A stretch of DNA of 64,000 nucleotides from Polychytrium aggregatum (taxonomy: Eukaryota; Chytridiomycota; Chytridiomycetes; Polychytriales): contig NW_026516348.1 in NCBI RefSeq assembly GCF_025602895.1, positions 33,876 to 97,875 of the forward strand. The letters are read 5' to 3'. The notes under the pieces are model-generated. The model saw nothing but the letters and a program-made list of their open reading frames with translations, searched no databases and had not been told where the DNA came from. Position 1 is the first letter of the stretch; every line of letters begins with the position of its first letter. Positions 1 to 7,991 of the stretch are shown in pieces. A program made the translations under genes and the position numbers.

Positions 1-591
1 CGCCTTGAAGAGATCCCAGTGGCATCGAGTCGCGCACATATACGCAAATCCAGGTGAGTCGACAGCCGCCGGGAAGTGCTTTTGCAGCACGCGCATGTAG
101 TCGGCCGATGGTGGGGGGTGCTCCTGCATGAGCTCGATGATATCGGTTTCTTGAAACTTGGCGTATGGCACCAGGCGTTCGTAAGCCTGGATGACTCGGC
201 CGCAGATCGGGACTCGTAGCGCAAAGTGCAGTGACTGGGTCACTTGCTTGGTCGGCTGCGAAGCGAGATGCTCGGCGTAGGCTCTGATCATGCTGTGTCT
301 CGGCTTGTCGTAGGCGATGCAGGACCAGATGATATAGGGTATGTCGATCATACCCTCGAGGCTGGTGCACGACCAGATGAATCCCAGGTCCGACTGGATC
401 AACAGCATCGGCGAAACGGGGCGGTTCTTGATATTGCGCAGAAAGTACGTGCGCAATATCGCTTTCGATCGCTTGCTGGTTTGGGCGAGTGCTTCGATCG
501 ATTCGAGATCCATGGCGTCGATCAGCGCGGATCCCACAGGTAAGTAGCGGACGAGCAGATCAAGGAGGTCGACGACAATGGCGGTAGTCAT
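1..591 (-). CDS. Hypothetical protein with F-box-like N-terminus, 3' end outside window
   Basis: An open frame starts at the ATG complementary to 589-591 and stays open to base 1, giving at least 197 residues; the C-terminus lies outside the window. The N-terminus (MTTAIVVDLLDLLVRYLP) leads into a short helical stretch of the form LP-x-x-x-x-L-I-D-A-M-D-L-E-S-I-E-A-L-A-Q, resembling the first helices of an F-box; this is a weak similarity. The rest is a mixed helical protein without a motif I recognise. A TATATAAA box lies 50 bases upstream of the ATG. The next gene on the same strand ends 66 bases upstream. If the F-box reading is right, the product would recruit substrates to a host SCF ubiquitin ligase, as F-box proteins of giant viruses and poxviruses are thought to do; this is inference. 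Confidence 0.6.
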   Translation of the reverse strand, partial: MTTAIVVDLLDLLVRYLPVGSALIDAMDLESIEALAQTSKRSKAILRTYFLRNIKNRPVSPMLLIQSDLGFIWSCTSLEGMIDIPYIIWSCIAYDKPRHSMIRAYAEHLASQPTKQVTQSLHFALRVPICGRVIQAYERLVPYAKFQETDIIELMQEHPPPSADYMRVLQKHFPAAVDSPGFAYMCATRCHWDLFKA

Positions 592-640
592 GATGGACGA
601 CGGATGGTGTGGGCAGCAGAGATGGGGATGATCGACTCGC

Positions 641-648
641 TTTATATA
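641..648 (-). promoter_or_regulatory. TATA box of the 591(-) gene
   Basis: TATATAAA read on the minus strand, 50 bases before the ATG at 591 and inside the 66-base gap between two co-directional genes. Several other genes here have a similar A/T box at 50-80 bases. Confidence 0.55.
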
Positions 649-657
649 TTGACGGGT

Positions 658-1128
658 TCAGGCGAATGGGTCAAACGACGACAACTCAACAGGGTTCTCC
701 GCATACTCGTACGTGATCCCCGCCTTCCCTTTGAAGAACCACACAGACTTGATCCGGAGCGAGCACGAGATCGTGGACCCTAGCGAGGCCGACGGTGGGA
801 GACCGAAACCGCCTGATCGCGGCGCACCGGGCTTGACCTTCAGATAACCGTTGTAGATGCTCGGACGGAACACCTTCGGGACGTCTTCCGGCAGGATGAT
901 GAGCTTGTGGAAGAACCCGCCAAAGACAACTTCGGGATCTTGCAACGCAGAGAGAACGGCTCGGTCGATCGCTTCAAAGACGTCATGGTGGCTTTGAAGG
1001 TAGAGCTGCTCGGTGCCGTGCAAGACGGCCTTCACGTCATTCAACAATATGGTGGGTGGCTCGATGCACCACATGGTGCTGCTGTCGGGTTTGCGCACGA
1101 CGCGGATGGCTTGGATGTTGTCGCTCAT
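658..1128 (-). CDS. Hypothetical protein, 156 aa
   Basis: The frame starts at an ATG complementary to 1126-1128 and is complete. The N-terminal half is mixed. The C-terminal half (residues ~100-150) is a Gly/Pro-rich beta-type stretch with GGFGLPPSASLGSTISCSLR followed by KSVWFFKGKAGITYEY, which looks like the strand-rich end of a small nucleic-acid-binding or structural protein. I cannot name the family. It lies 45 bases downstream of the DUF5767-like gene and 66 bases upstream of the F-box-like gene, all on the same strand. This tight head-to-tail packing supports a viral origin. Complete frame and compatible composition argue for a real gene; function is unknown. Confidence 0.65.
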   Translation of the reverse strand: MSDNIQAIRVVRKPDSSTMWCIEPPTILLNDVKAVLHGTEQLYLQSHHDVFEAIDRAVLSALQDPEVVFGGFFHKLIILPEDVPKVFRPSIYNGYLKVKPGAPRSGGFGLPPSASLGSTISCSLRIKSVWFFKGKAGITYEYAENPVELSSFDPFA

Positions 1129-1173
1129 GATGTGCTTCTCATGGAATCGGTATCCTTACTTTGGTTTTTCGAT

Positions 1174-2271
1174 CTAGTCAAACAGCGCGATGCGGACCTG
1201 GTCTTCCGGTTTCTTCCGCGGCGCACGGGGGCGACGCACCCCATTCGTTCCCTTGGACCGCACGCTATCGGCGACGCTGTGGTTGTCATCATCGTCGCGG
1301 GAACTGGATGTACTCACGACACCGGGAGCCTGAGTGGGTGGCGCTGGTGGCGGTGACACAACGGGCACTGCCGCTGGTGCAGGAGGCACGGCATTCGGCA
1401 TGGTAATGTTCACCACGGGAATCGAGGGTGGTAGCTCGGTGATATTGGGCTGTTGGTACTGCTGCTGCCGCATTCTCTCGAGCTGCAGTCGGATCTGGTC
1501 GTCAACCTGTCTCCGCAGCGCCTCCTCCTTCTCGCGCTGGATGCGTTGCATGCGCTCAATGATTTCCTTCTCACGCTGCTTGTTCAACAGGGCAAAGCCA
1601 AAGGACGTACCAAGGCCGAGTGCAAGCGAGATCTCCGGGGACATCTTCATGCGGTCCTTGTACTTTTCAATCAGCTCCTGCAAGACCTGGTCGTACTCGC
1701 CCTTGTCTTCGACATCATACTGGATCTTGCGAGCCCAGTCGGTCATGTCAACGCCGGTGAGTTCGAGCGTGTTGTTGAGGTAGACCACACCATCCGCAGC
1801 AAACAGGAGCATTTTGCGCCAGAACGCCATCGACGAGCTGAATGTGCGGCGGCTCATGTTCAACGCGCGTGCATTGTGGATGTCTTCGATATCGTCGTCC
1901 ATGGTGAACTTGCGCGCACCCGGGTCACTCTTACTCTCCTGCTCCCACAGCGAGATCAACCTGGCCTTTTCGGACCGTTTATCTTCCTCGGACGGCTGCT
2001 TGGTATGTGGCTGAGATTGCACTGGAGGTGGCGGGGGTGGTGCAGTGAATCGAGGAGAGTCGTTGAAGGTGTCGGCATCAGAGCGGAAGATTGGAGAGCC
2101 TGGCTTGGGCGATGGTGGGGCGAGGATGATTGGACTTGGAGGTCGTGGGGGCGGCGAAGGAGGCAGAGCGACTTTGCTTGCATTTGAGATCTCGATACTG
2201 GGTCCGTTGGGCCCTGGTGTTTGATGGATCTTGTCCATGTTGGCCATGAGTGAGTCGAGGTGATCGTCCAT
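1174..2271 (-). CDS. DUF5767-like NCLDV protein with proline-rich N-terminus
   Basis: 365 residues. Residues 1-95 are low-complexity and proline-rich (PPSPPPRPPSP, PPPPPP). The core (about 95-245) contains KFTMDDDIEDIHNARALNMS, then FWRKMLLFAADGVVYLNN, then DWARKIQYDVEDKGEYDQVL and a KYKDRMKMSPEISLALGLG segment. The order (a charged EE/DD-I block, a helix ending in LN, a W-based segment with YD, then a KY..PE..L helix) matches what I recall of DUF5767, a conserved NCLDV family of unknown function, possibly virion-associated. A charged coiled coil (about 245-270) and a basic C-terminal tail (RRPRAPRKK) follow. The gene diverges from the 2372(+) gene over a 100-base shared promoter region. The family name is from memory and should be confirmed by profile search. 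Confidence 0.75.
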   Translation of the reverse strand: MDDHLDSLMANMDKIHQTPGPNGPSIEISNASKVALPPSPPPRPPSPIILAPPSPKPGSPIFRSDADTFNDSPRFTAPPPPPPVQSQPHTKQPSEEDKRSEKARLISLWEQESKSDPGARKFTMDDDIEDIHNARALNMSRRTFSSSMAFWRKMLLFAADGVVYLNNTLELTGVDMTDWARKIQYDVEDKGEYDQVLQELIEKYKDRMKMSPEISLALGLGTSFGFALLNKQREKEIIERMQRIQREKEEALRRQVDDQIRLQLERMRQQQYQQPNITELPPSIPVVNITMPNAVPPAPAAVPVVSPPPAPPTQAPGVVSTSSSRDDDDNHSVADSVRSKGTNGVRRPRAPRKKPEDQVRIALFD

Positions 2272-2371
2272 CGGTTCGGAATCTTATCTGTGGACATATA
2301 CATTTTCCCTCATTAGTGCAGCGCATCGCCAGTGAGAAAAAAGATCCCCGGGCTGGAAAGAAGACGACGCA
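2272..2371. promoter_or_regulatory. Divergent promoter region
   Basis: The 100 bases separate the starts of two diverging genes. On the minus strand an AATGTATAT element lies about 20-30 bases before the ATG at 2271. Neither side has a strong consensus box. Confidence 0.4.
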
Positions 2372-2896
2372 ATGAACTTTCAGAATTCGCTCGTATACTA
2401 CCACCAACCCCAAATCCCCTCAGCCAACCCGATCGGCGCAGAGCGGCTAGAATTCCTCATCTCCCAGGTACCCACGCTGAACAACAAGTACAACGAGTCG
2501 CTCCAGCGAACATACTTGCACGCACGCTTCTTCTCCAAAGCCAACATCGACACCATCCAATCCATGATCGCCGACAAAATCCTTCTCCTCACCAAGAAGC
2601 ACATTGGCCGCCAGTCCGACACGAATCTCATGATCCTGATGGAGTCGGTCTATGTCGGTTGGGCTCACAATGTGGATGAGGCATCGCTCTCTGAGGCAGA
2701 GCTGGAGCAGCACATCCAGGGTGAGCTGTCGCTGCTGAATGCCAGGGCCACCAACGTAGCCGTCCCAAAGATCCTGTCGCAAATGGAGCAGCTGGTGTGT
2801 TTCATCCGCGACACCACACAGCACACAAAGACACTGACCCAGCTCCCTCAGTTCGTTGAAATCACAGGCACCAAGACATACGAGCTGTTCAAGTGA
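2372..2896 (+). CDS. Small conserved-type viral protein, 174 aa
   Basis: A complete frame starting with MNFQNSLVYYHQPQ. Residues ~45-100 are helical with the pattern N-x-D-T-I-Q-S-M-I followed by LMILMESVYVGWA. The spacing resembles a small helical NCLDV family in which an N..IQ motif precedes L...M...Y; several members are linked to virions. I cannot assign the family with certainty. The gene ends 6 bases before the native stop codon of the convergent VLTF-2-like gene (2903-2905), the dense packing of a viral genome. It is undamaged although element C begins 27 bases downstream. Confidence 0.65.
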   Translation: MNFQNSLVYYHQPQIPSANPIGAERLEFLISQVPTLNNKYNESLQRTYLHARFFSKANIDTIQSMIADKILLLTKKHIGRQSDTNLMILMESVYVGWAHNVDEASLSEAELEQHIQGELSLLNARATNVAVPKILSQMEQLVCFIRDTTQHTKTLTQLPQFVEITGTKTYELFK

Positions 2897-2902
2897 ATCG
2901 TT

Positions 2903-2923
2903 TCACGCTTTATTGACCAACAC
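2903..2923 (-). pseudogene. Last codons of the interrupted VLTF-2-like gene
   Basis: On the minus strand, the frame of the 7128(-) gene resumes here across the AACAC target duplication, encodes only a few residues (ending V-N-K-A) and stops at the complement of 2903-2905. The stop overlaps an AATAAA hexamer region that could serve as poly(A) signal. The rest of the gene is at 6380-7128, on the other side of element C. Confidence 0.75.
2919..2923. repeat. Target-site duplication of element C (left copy)
   Basis: AACAC directly before the TG of the left LTR; the second copy is 6380-6384 directly after the CA of the right LTR. A 5-bp duplication fits a Ty3/gypsy integrase. Confidence 0.9.
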
Positions 2924-3342
2924 TGTGATGACCAGCATCACAACGGACCAATGAGATTGTCCCGCATGCTCTCGCCCTCCGCACCAATCATGAGTCCCCA
3001 CGTGTTTGTTTGCCCCCATGCATGAGCACGCGCCGTTGCCACCCGCGTCTACTGGTTTCCTGCCTCCCCCACCGCTCGGCACATGTCCCCGGGCTGTGCC
3101 AAGCCTCTCTCGCTTGCACACCAGCCACTCTCGCACCCCCTTCTCGCTTCTCTGTGATGCTCCACCCTTCTCGCCCACTTTTGCCCCTCGACCTTCTCCC
3201 GGTCTATAAATAGCCCTGCATGTCTGAGCCTATGTTGAACACCAGTTCGAACAAAACTTGTTCTTTGGTGTTCGGGGCTAAAAGCTAATAAAGCTCATAC
3301 CAAGCACTTGGTCTTCGTCCTTGCGCTTGTTCACTCCTTACA
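2924..3342 (+). repeat. 5' LTR of element C (419 bp)
   Basis: Begins TGTGATG and ends CTTACA. TATAAATA at 3205-3212 should position the start of transcription about 30-40 bases downstream; AATAAA near 3288 is a candidate poly(A) signal. No difference from the 3' LTR was found by eye. Confidence 0.92.
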
Positions 3343-3343
3343 C

Positions 3344-3355
3344 TTTGTTCGAACT
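3344..3355 (+). other. Self-priming primer-binding site of element C
   Basis: TTTGTTCGAACT starts two bases after the LTR end. Its reverse complement AGTTCGAACAAA occurs in the LTR at 3244-3255, 39 bases after the first T of the TATA box, i.e. where the transcript should begin. Folding of the RNA 5' end onto this site would prime minus-strand synthesis as in Tf1. The core GTTCGAAC is palindromic, so part of the match is automatic; the outer bases are not. Confidence 0.75.
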
Positions 3356-3519
3356 CTCTTCTACTGATACCACCTGCTTGGTATCTTCCGCTCCTAGCCC
3401 CGCCCCTTTCCTAGTCCTGTCCGAACCTCAAGCACACTTGTGTCTGAGCCCTCTTCGCTCTCCTGTTCTTGAACCTCCTCGCTTTTTTTTTTTTTCCCAG
3501 TCCCAGTCCCAGTCCCGCC

Positions 3520-4497
3520 ATGGATCCTGCCCTCGTGGACCGCCTCCGTGCCTTGGAGGCCGAGCTCGCCGAGCTCCGGACAGCTCGCGATGCTCCTGCC
3601 GCTGGGTACAGCGTGCAGATGCCGGACCGTTACGACGGTAACCGGCAAGGGTTCCGGGCATTCGTAAATCAGTGCAAACTGTATATACGAATGCAGCCCC
3701 ACCGGTTCCCTGCTGACCCGATTAAGGTCGGATTCGTCATTAGTCTGCTCACTGGACCGGCTCTCCAGTGGGCGACTCCGATGCTTGAGATGGGTGATCC
3801 CCGACTCAACTCTTTTGGCGATTTCCTAGAACGCTTTTCCAAAGTGTTTGACGACCCTGATCGGGCCAGGACTGCCGAGTCAGTGATCACCACACTGTCT
3901 CAGGGCAACCGCCCGTGCGCAGTCTATGCATCCGAGTTCCTTCGTATTGCCGCCGATACGACTTGGAACGACGGTGCAAAGATCTCGTTCTTCCGACTTG
4001 GCTTGTCGGATGATGTCAGAGACGAACTTTCGCGAGTTCGCCCTCTGCCACGAGATCTGGAGGAGTACATCGAGCTTTGTAACGAGCTCGATGCACGAAT
4101 CCGCGAGCGCCGTCAAGAGCGCCGAAGCACGCCTGCCCGCTACCGGTCTTCCCAGTTCGCCTTTGGTTCCGCCTCCGCTGCCGTTCCCGCCATCGCTCCC
4201 GCGCCCGTCCTCGCTCCGCCGCACCCCTCCTACATTGTTTCCGAGCCCATGCAAGTGGACTCTGCCGTCTCTGGACCCCTGACCGCCGAGGAGAAACAAC
4301 GCCGCCGCCGCTTTGGACTCTGCCTGTACTGTGGCAAGAAGGGCCACTTGGTACGAAACTGCCCCGTCAAGTTTGGATCTACCAGAGCTACCGGACCGCC
4401 CCCTGGACCTCCCGGCCCGAGGATCATCCGCACCATCGTTTACGAAGATGGAGAAGTGCAAGACTTCAGTTCGGGAAACGACCAGGCCCGGTTCTAA
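3520..4497 (+). CDS. gag: Element C gag polyprotein
   Basis: 325 residues from the ATG at 3520 (MDPALVDRLRALEAELAELR, a coiled-coil start). The frame is open further upstream through a poly-T and CCCAGT repeat, but the first good-context ATG is this one. The middle (about 60-210) is a Retrotrans_gag fold with GPALQWATPM and SLLTG segments typical of Ty3 capsid proteins. Near residue 280 a CCHC zinc knuckle (CLYCGKKGHLVRNCP) would bind genomic RNA. The frame ends 16 bases after an in-phase GGGAAAC heptamer. The product forms the intracellular virus-like particle. Confidence 0.9.
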   Translation: MDPALVDRLRALEAELAELRTARDAPAAGYSVQMPDRYDGNRQGFRAFVNQCKLYIRMQPHRFPADPIKVGFVISLLTGPALQWATPMLEMGDPRLNSFGDFLERFSKVFDDPDRARTAESVITTLSQGNRPCAVYASEFLRIAADTTWNDGAKISFFRLGLSDDVRDELSRVRPLPRDLEEYIELCNELDARIRERRQERRSTPARYRSSQFAFGSASAAVPAIAPAPVLAPPHPSYIVSEPMQVDSAVSGPLTAEEKQRRRRFGLCLYCGKKGHLVRNCPVKFGSTRATGPPPGPPGPRIIRTIVYEDGEVQDFSSGNDQARF

Positions 4498-4515
4498 GTG
4501 AAGGCCTTGAACCGG
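4473..4515 (+). promoter_or_regulatory. Predicted -1 frameshift signal, element C
   Basis: GGGAAAC at 4473-4479 is in phase with gag (codons GGA AAC). After an 8-base spacer, CCGGTTC (4488-4494) can pair with GAACCGG (4509-4515). The gag stop TAA (4495-4497) is in the loop. The pol frame is -1 relative to gag and is open across the site. Confidence 0.75.
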
Positions 4516-5960
4516 AGCCGTGCCCACCGCCTTCCGAAAGTGAAGACATTGGTAAGGTGCCTTTGGTAAGTACTGGGGAAGCAGTGATGTGCGGACAGCT
4601 TCGCCTTGCCTCTGGACCGGCGGACACTCTCAGCTCTGGCATAGTACCCGTGGCACCTCTGGTGTCACTGGGAACTGCACCTCATCCACAGGTGCAAATA
4701 CCTGAGCTGTCCTGCCAACCCTCGGCAAAGTTAACTGTCTGTGCTAGCCGCAACCCTGGTGCCGAAGCTGGTACCGAACCAAAGTCTTGTGTTTCGTCTG
4801 TTCGTCGTTGCTCGTTGGTTGTTCCCGTCGCTGTTCGTCTTCCTTCTGGTGATTCTCTGTCGTGCGAAGGACTTGTCGATTCTGGTGCCTCTGGCAACTT
4901 TATCGACGAGGACTTTGTTGCTCGACACTCTGTCCCCACCTGCTCCAAGGCTTCGCCCTTGGCAGTGGAAGGCGTGGATGGTAAGCCGCTGTCGTCTGGC
5001 CCCATCCTCCGCGAGACTGCTCCACTCGAGGTGATTCTCGGGGACGTCTCGCAACGCCTTCGGTTCGATGTGATCAGGTCTCCACATCAACCACTTATCC
5101 TTGGCTTTCCTTGGTTGCGCACCGCCGAGCCCAAGATTGTCTGGTCTCGCGGTCTTCTTTGTCTCCCTCCTTCTGTTGATTCCGACCCCTCTCCATGCAC
5201 TACTTCTCTTTCGTCTTGCTCCACTTCCTCCAATGTCACTCCCCTTCTTGATGATTCCACTCCTTTGATTGATCTAAGCTCCTCTCCTACGCTCCCACCT
5301 TCGTCTTCCCCTTCTTGTCTTGTTCCTCCCGAACCCCTTCGCTCTTCCCAAACCCCTTCTTCTGTTGTCAGTTCTCTTTCCCTCCTTGATGTACCTCCTC
5401 CTGTTGTTTGTTCTTCGGACATTGTTCAGAATAAAGTAACCGTCGAACATTATTCTGACCTTGTCCACGCCCCTCCTCTCAGCTCGGACGCTCCTCTCCG
5501 CGTCTGCAGCATTGATTACCGCTCGATGCGCGAGTCTTTGGATGCATGCAGGCATGGAACGCAACCCCTGACCATCTTTCAGGTCCATGTCCTGCCCACT
5601 GACGAGCCGAGCACTGCGACTGTCGAAGTGCCTGCGGAGTACAAGGACTTCCTGTCTGTTTTCTCTAAACAGGAAGCTGACTCCTTGCCTCCGCATCGCC
5701 CTTATGACTGCCCCATTGACTTGGAGCCGGGCAAGTCGCCAAAGTTCGGGCCTCTGTACTCACTGTCCGAGCCCGAACTTCACGCTCTGCGTGACTATCT
5801 CATCGATTGGAAAGGCTACCCGGTCACCGATCGAAGTTGGGAGCCCGCCGACATTGTCTTTGCCCCAACGGTGGCCGCGGAGTACCACCGACGCTACCCA
5901 GACAAGCCTGGCCCCAGGAGAACTCAAGATGGAACACGCCGTAGTTTAAGGAGGAGATAG
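4480..5960 (+). pseudogene. pol: Element C pol remnant: protease, RT start, chromodomain end
   Basis: The -1 frame is open from the slip site to the TAG at 5958-5960, which abuts the 3' LTR. It has a retropepsin motif (LVDSGASGNFID) and a following GFPWLR segment, then a serine/threonine/proline-rich linker (about residues 200-290 from 4557) and an RT-proximal PLYSLSEPELHALRDYL. The frame then jumps to IDWKGYPVTDRSWEPAD, the second half of a chromodomain. The RT catalytic YxDD, RNase H and the integrase core are absent. The reading frame is preserved over the deletion junction. A purine run just before the LTR (5948-5960) is the likely polypurine tract. Confidence 0.85.
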
Positions 5961-6379
5961 TGTGATGACCAGCATCACAACGGACCAATGAGATTGTCCC
6001 GCATGCTCTCGCCCTCCGCACCAATCATGAGTCCCCACGTGTTTGTTTGCCCCCATGCATGAGCACGCGCCGTTGCCACCCGCGTCTACTGGTTTCCTGC
6101 CTCCCCCACCGCTCGGCACATGTCCCCGGGCTGTGCCAAGCCTCTCTCGCTTGCACACCAGCCACTCTCGCACCCCCTTCTCGCTTCTCTGTGATGCTCC
6201 ACCCTTCTCGCCCACTTTTGCCCCTCGACCTTCTCCCGGTCTATAAATAGCCCTGCATGTCTGAGCCTATGTTGAACACCAGTTCGAACAAAACTTGTTC
6301 TTTGGTGTTCGGGGCTAAAAGCTAATAAAGCTCATACCAAGCACTTGGTCTTCGTCCTTGCGCTTGTTCACTCCTTACA
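5961..6379 (+). repeat. 3' LTR of element C (419 bp)
   Basis: Same length and, as far as I can see, same sequence as 2924-3342. Followed by AACAC at 6380-6384. Confidence 0.92.
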
Positions 6380-7128
6380 AACACCGATCCAAAGGTATTG
6401 TACACGGTCTGCTCCTGGTTCGAGTTGGCGACGGATGGGATCGGGTTGCTCGTCGTGGAGAGCGGAATCTCGTCGATGCTCTGTGCTTTGATGTCAATGT
6501 ATGGATGGTGCTTGACCCGCACGATAGTGTTGGAGTTGTCAAAGTGACTTCTGAATTGCTCGATGCTCATCGTGCCGCCGAAACAGGTCAGTGCTTCCCG
6601 GGGCGGTGCCTTCTTCAGCGACAGAGGTGAGTTGCCCGTGATGGCCCGGTACATGCTGCCGAGGAGCGGGATCGACTGCTTGCATGGCTTGTCGCGCACG
6701 TATGCCATGGCACATTCAAAGCTGCAAAAGTACCCGCGGCACTCGTATTTTTCCCCACGCATCTTGGTCGGGTAGCCGACGGGGTTTCCCTCGATGTGGT
6801 GGGCGCACCACCAACACAAGAGGTGGTCTTGCTTCGATTCGGTGGATAGCGGCGCTGCGGGCTCCATATCTGTGTCGGTGTAGATATGGTCCATGTAGGA
6901 GCAGACCATCGATTTCGGCTGGAAGGCGGGGTTACCGCGATCCACAAGAGACAGCGGTGCCAGGGACAATTCGGATGGACACGGAGCCGGCTGCGGATCC
7001 GAGATCGACGGCTGATAACGCAGGAAGCGATCTTCGCCCACGATACCATCACGCTTGAAGGTAACGTCGTGTGGGTTGATGCTGAGATTGATGAAGGTCT
7101 CGCCGAATCTGGCGCTGCCGGTGTTCAT
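6380..7128 (-). pseudogene. VLTF-2-like late transcription factor, interrupted by element C
   Basis: Starts with MNTGSARFGETF at the ATG complementary to 7126-7128. Residues ~105-145 carry a treble-clef type zinc site: LLCWWCAHHIEG, then about 20 residues on GYFCSFECAMAYV. CWWC plus FCS..C is the signature I associate with the poxvirus A1L/VLTF-2 and asfarvirus B175L group, DNA-dependent factors for late viral transcription. Element C inserted near the extreme 3' end, and the frame resumes across the AACAC duplication for only a few codons (2903-2923). The zinc-binding core is intact, so a protein with an altered tail read from LTR sequence could still be made. Family assignment is by motif only. 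Confidence 0.75.
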
Positions 7129-7178
7129 GCTTGCGTGCGATGGTGAGGGGGGTTATGCTATGTACTGAATGGAAAGGT

Positions 7179-7943
7179 TTACTGCGGTTTCGTTTTTGCG
7201 CAGGCGGCGGAGACCATGTCGATCATGCGCTCGTCGGCCATCAACTGAGCATCGGTTTCACTGATCACCAGAAGTGGGAGCCCACGCTCACGAGCCTCAT
7301 GTTGAATGACGGCAAGTATGACGGCCCTGGGTTCATGGGTCGATAGCATGTCTGTCTCGATACTGAGTTCGAGAATTTGGTCTTGAACGAGCTTCCTGAA
7401 GACACGCTGCTCCTTTTTCCAGTTTTGAGTAATCGTGTAAAGGATGGCCATTGGATTGACTTGTGTCTGGTTTTCAGGGATGACGTTTCCCTCGAGCAAC
7501 GATAGAATGCGACGCTCCTCGCTGGAGATTTGGCTCCATATCGATTTGTAAAATGCATGTCGCTCCTTGCTGGTACTGATACTTCCCAATGACCAGTTGG
7601 ATTTCTTTGCATCGCCCCCAGCCAACAGCGACCTGGCCGCCTGAGCGGTGGTGATGATGCGGGTTGTGTCGAGATATTCATAGTCAAGCTCGATCTTGAG
7701 TATGAGACAAACTATGGCGATGCACAAGACCGTGTTGTCTTTGCAGGGAAGGTGGTCGCTGTAGTTGATCAGAAGCCGCTGATATAGACCGATGGCACCG
7801 GCGGCGATAAAGTCATCAACGGCCAACGAACGGCAGACACGCAGGATGAAGCGCTTGTCGTCAGCGACGGTAGGCATTGGTGTTGACATGGCGATACCCG
7901 TTTCTTGCTCAGTCGGCGTGTCAGCAGTGAAACCGTATTTCAT
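7179..7943 (-). CDS. Cyclin-like protein
   Basis: 254 residues from the ATG complementary to 7941-7943; a second ATG 18 codons in is possible. Residues ~30-85 (DDKRFILRVCRSLAVDDFIA, then YQRLLINYSD, then TVLCIAIVCLILKIELDYEY) follow the helix order of a cyclin box: a helix with LAV, a YQRLL helix and a hydrophobic AIVCLILK helix. Residues ~150-230 could be the second cyclin fold. Cyclin-like proteins are known in giant viruses and TFIIB shares this fold, so a cell-cycle or transcription role is possible; I cannot tell which. It lies between the VLTF-2-like gene (50 bases) and the 809-aa gene (48 bases), all on the minus strand. Confidence 0.6.
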   Translation of the reverse strand: MKYGFTADTPTEQETGIAMSTPMPTVADDKRFILRVCRSLAVDDFIAAGAIGLYQRLLINYSDHLPCKDNTVLCIAIVCLILKIELDYEYLDTTRIITTAQAARSLLAGGDAKKSNWSLGSISTSKERHAFYKSIWSQISSEERRILSLLEGNVIPENQTQVNPMAILYTITQNWKKEQRVFRKLVQDQILELSIETDMLSTHEPRAVILAVIQHEARERGLPLLVISETDAQLMADERMIDMVSAACAKTKPQ

Positions 7944-7991
7944 TTTCCCTCAACCCAGCACACCAAAATTTCAATGACCATCGCTGCGCAC

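Larger units (their letters stand above)
2924..6379 (+). mobile_element. Element C: non-autonomous Ty3/gypsy chromovirus, internally deleted
   Basis: A 3,456-bp LTR retrotransposon flanked by AACAC. The 419-bp LTRs (TG...CA) appear identical. It keeps a complete gag, the protease, the first residues of reverse transcriptase and the last part of a chromodomain. Most of RT, all of RNase H and nearly all of integrase are missing: the frame runs from a PLYSLSEPELHALRDYL segment (start of RT) directly into an IDWKGYPVTDRSWEP chromodomain end. The deleted element still has self-priming sites, polypurine tract and intact target duplications, so it must have been moved in trans by a full-length relative not seen here. 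It sits in the last codons of the VLTF-2-like gene. Confidence 0.92.

Noticed and set aside
5961-6379. C-terminal tail of the VLTF-2-like frame read into the LTR as native sequence
   Set aside because: The tail is LTR sequence; the target duplication shows that the native end is at 2903-2923.
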